Assembly: GCA_965206975.1 (NCBI GenBank) | Contig: OZ242253.1 | Coordinates: 1,860,001 to 1,924,000 of the forward strand | Length of the DNA stretch: 64,000 bases | Source of the DNA: JAAXGI01 sp965206975 | GTDB taxonomy: Bacteria > Gemmatimonadota > Gemmatimonadetes > Longimicrobiales > Gaopeijiaceae | Reading direction: 5' to 3' | Part shown: positions 63,103-64,000 of the stretch, one piece after another | Layout of the letters: each line of letters opens with the position of its first letter | How positions within the stretch are numbered: the stretch's first letter is position 1 | Program-made: the position numbers and the translations under genes | The notes under the pieces: generated by a model | What the model saw: only the letters and a program-made list of their open reading frames with translations | The model's database searches: none | Told to the model about the DNA's origin: nothing

Positions 63103-64000
63103 CGTCTATGGACGCCCCCGATAACGCAAGCATTTCTTCGAACGGCTGGATGCATGTGGTCAGGTGCTGTCGTCTATCCGGCCTGTTGGTGCAGCCTGTG
63201 GTGTCCGAGGCTGCTGGCCCATATGGAGATACGCGGACCGGGTCCAAATCGGCCTCGCAGGCTTGAAAGCCTTCACACATACCCTGGTTTTCCCGATCCC
63301 GTCTCATTGACCGTTTGCCCCTACCCGTTCGTCGTCCTGCCCACATCTCCCGACAAGCTTCTCCACCCGTTTGCCGTCCGCTGTCAGGCGGCGGCGTGAG
63401 CCCGGTAGATCTCCTTCTGCGTCGTCAGCGCCCAAACGATGCGCGCCGTCCTGTTGGCCAGCGCCACCGCGACCAGCATCCTCGGCTTGCGCGCCAACAT
63501 CCTGGCCAGCCAGGGATCGGTCGTCTTGCCGTGTCGGACCGCGGAATTGACGACCGACATGGCGCCCGTGATCAAGAGTCGCCTGAGATCGCGCTGGCCC
63601 ATCTTCGATATCCTGCCCAGCCTTGGCTTGCCTCCGGTCGTGTGTTGCCGCGGCACCAGGCCGAGCCAAGCCGAGAAGTCGCGCCCGCGCCGGAAGCTCT
63701 CCATCGGTGGCGCGAAGGCCTCGAGGGCCAGCGCGGTGATCGGTCCGATTCCCGGGATCGTCATCAGCCGCGCCGTCTCTTCGTCCTGCCGTGCGCACGC
63801 CCGGAGCTTCCTGTCCAGTCCGTCGATCTTCTCATCGAGCTCATCGATCCGCTCGAGCAGTAGCCTGCCCAGCTCGAGGACCGGCTCCGGCAGGGGGGAG
63901 TCCGGATCCTCAAGCACCCCGGTCAGCCGCCTGAGCTGGGCGGTGCCCTGCGGAGCCACGACGCCGAACTCCGCCAGGTGACCCCGAAGCGCATTGATCG
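63103..64000 (-). mobile_element. IS1111-type element, copy 3 (runs off window)
   Basis: Right-end repeat tggacgccccc at 63109-63119 (plus reading), then a noncoding segment and transposase C-terminal part apparently identical to copy 1 on the other strand. Hairpin A is at 63259-63272. The left end lies beyond the window. Confidence 0.9.
63384..64000 (-). CDS. IS1111-type transposase, copy 3 (5' end beyond window)
   Basis: Visible C-terminal residues equal those of copy 1 (LDRKLRACARQDEETARLMT, GQRDLRRLLITGAMSVVNSA, WALTTQKEIYRAHAAA). The reading frame is open to the window edge. Sequence identity with copy 1 suggests very recent movement or, in an assembly, a collapsed or misjoined repeat. 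Confidence 0.9.
   Translation of the reverse strand, partial: INALRGHLAEFGVVAPQGTAQLRRLTGVLEDPDSPLPEPVLELGRLLLERIDELDEKIDGLDRKLRACARQDEETARLMTIPGIGPITALALEAFAPPMESFRRGRDFSAWLGLVPRQHTTGGKPRLGRISKMGQRDLRRLLITGAMSVVNSAVRHGKTTDPWLARMLARKPRMLVAVALANRTARIVWALTTQKEIYRAHAAA

Noticed and set aside
63439..63981. Plus-strand 180-codon frame with Ser-rich protein
   Set aside because: Antisense of the IS1111-type transposase; the same frame appears opposite copy 1.
1..64000. CRISPR array, tRNA, rRNA or prophage
   Set aside because: No regular short-repeat/spacer array, no tRNA cloverleaf, no rRNA and no phage structural genes recognised; only the serine recombinase remnant recalls phage integrases.

Overview
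The window looks like a piece of a GC-rich, Gram-negative, probably Gemmatimonadota-type genome. The evidence is the gene families present: a SusC/SusD outer-membrane pair, a DUF5916 protein, a DUF1592/DUF1552/ankyrin cassette, PQQ and NHL beta-propellers, and many Sec/Tat-exported enzymes and lipoproteins. No rRNA, tRNA or marker protein is present, so this is inference. No CRISPR array was seen.

Layout. 0-4.7 kb: the 3' part of an ammonium transporter gene, a decayed Phd-type antitoxin, and a 1117-residue membrane protein with a CPBP protease core. 4.7-10.3 kb: transposase scraps next to a beheaded SusD gene, a small AtzG-like protein translationally coupled to a Tat-exported amidase, a secreted regulatory-domain protein and an OsmC-family protein. 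10.6-16.3 kb: DUF1592 cytochrome, DUF1552 and ankyrin cassette. 16.8-20.6 kb: a LeuC-like dehydratase large subunit with a Tat leader, overlapping a LeuD-like small subunit, then an FMN-binding (NosR/RnfG-like) protein. 20.7-22 kb: decayed transposases with three terminal direct repeats. 22-33.7 kb: secreted haem/copper-type protein, a broken class II aldolase, malonyl-CoA decarboxylase, cyclase lipoprotein, Tat amidohydrolase and two NHL proteins. 33.8-41.4 kb: IS3 scraps, a conjugation coupling-protein fragment, IS30, a DUF5916 gene split by an IS1182-like element with a CTAG duplication, and a truncated IS1111-type copy. 41.5-50.9 kb: SusC-SusD, an orphan TonB plug protein, a PQQ dehydrogenase with a decayed partial duplicate, and mmsA followed by a strong terminator. 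51-64 kb: an insertion-sequence pile-up containing IS256, IS3, IS1111/IS110, IS21 and a serine-recombinase remnant, nested inside one another.

The intact metabolic genes share a theme: many act outside the cytoplasm (amidase, LeuC-like protein, amidohydrolase and DUF1552 with Tat-like leaders; cyclase, NHL, SusD and DUF1592 as lipoproteins; PQQ dehydrogenase). MmsA and malonyl-CoA decarboxylase would act on products inside. This reads as a scavenging/catabolic accessory region whose substrate cannot be named from sequence.

The most interesting signal is in the IS1111-type elements (51.8-53.2, 61.7-63.0 and 63.1-64 kb). Each carries a roughly 260-nt noncoding 3' segment. Comparing two diverged copies shows one hairpin with a compensatory base-pair change and a second whose stem survives through G-U pairs while its loop changes. 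This is what a structured guide (bridge/seekRNA-type) RNA would look like.
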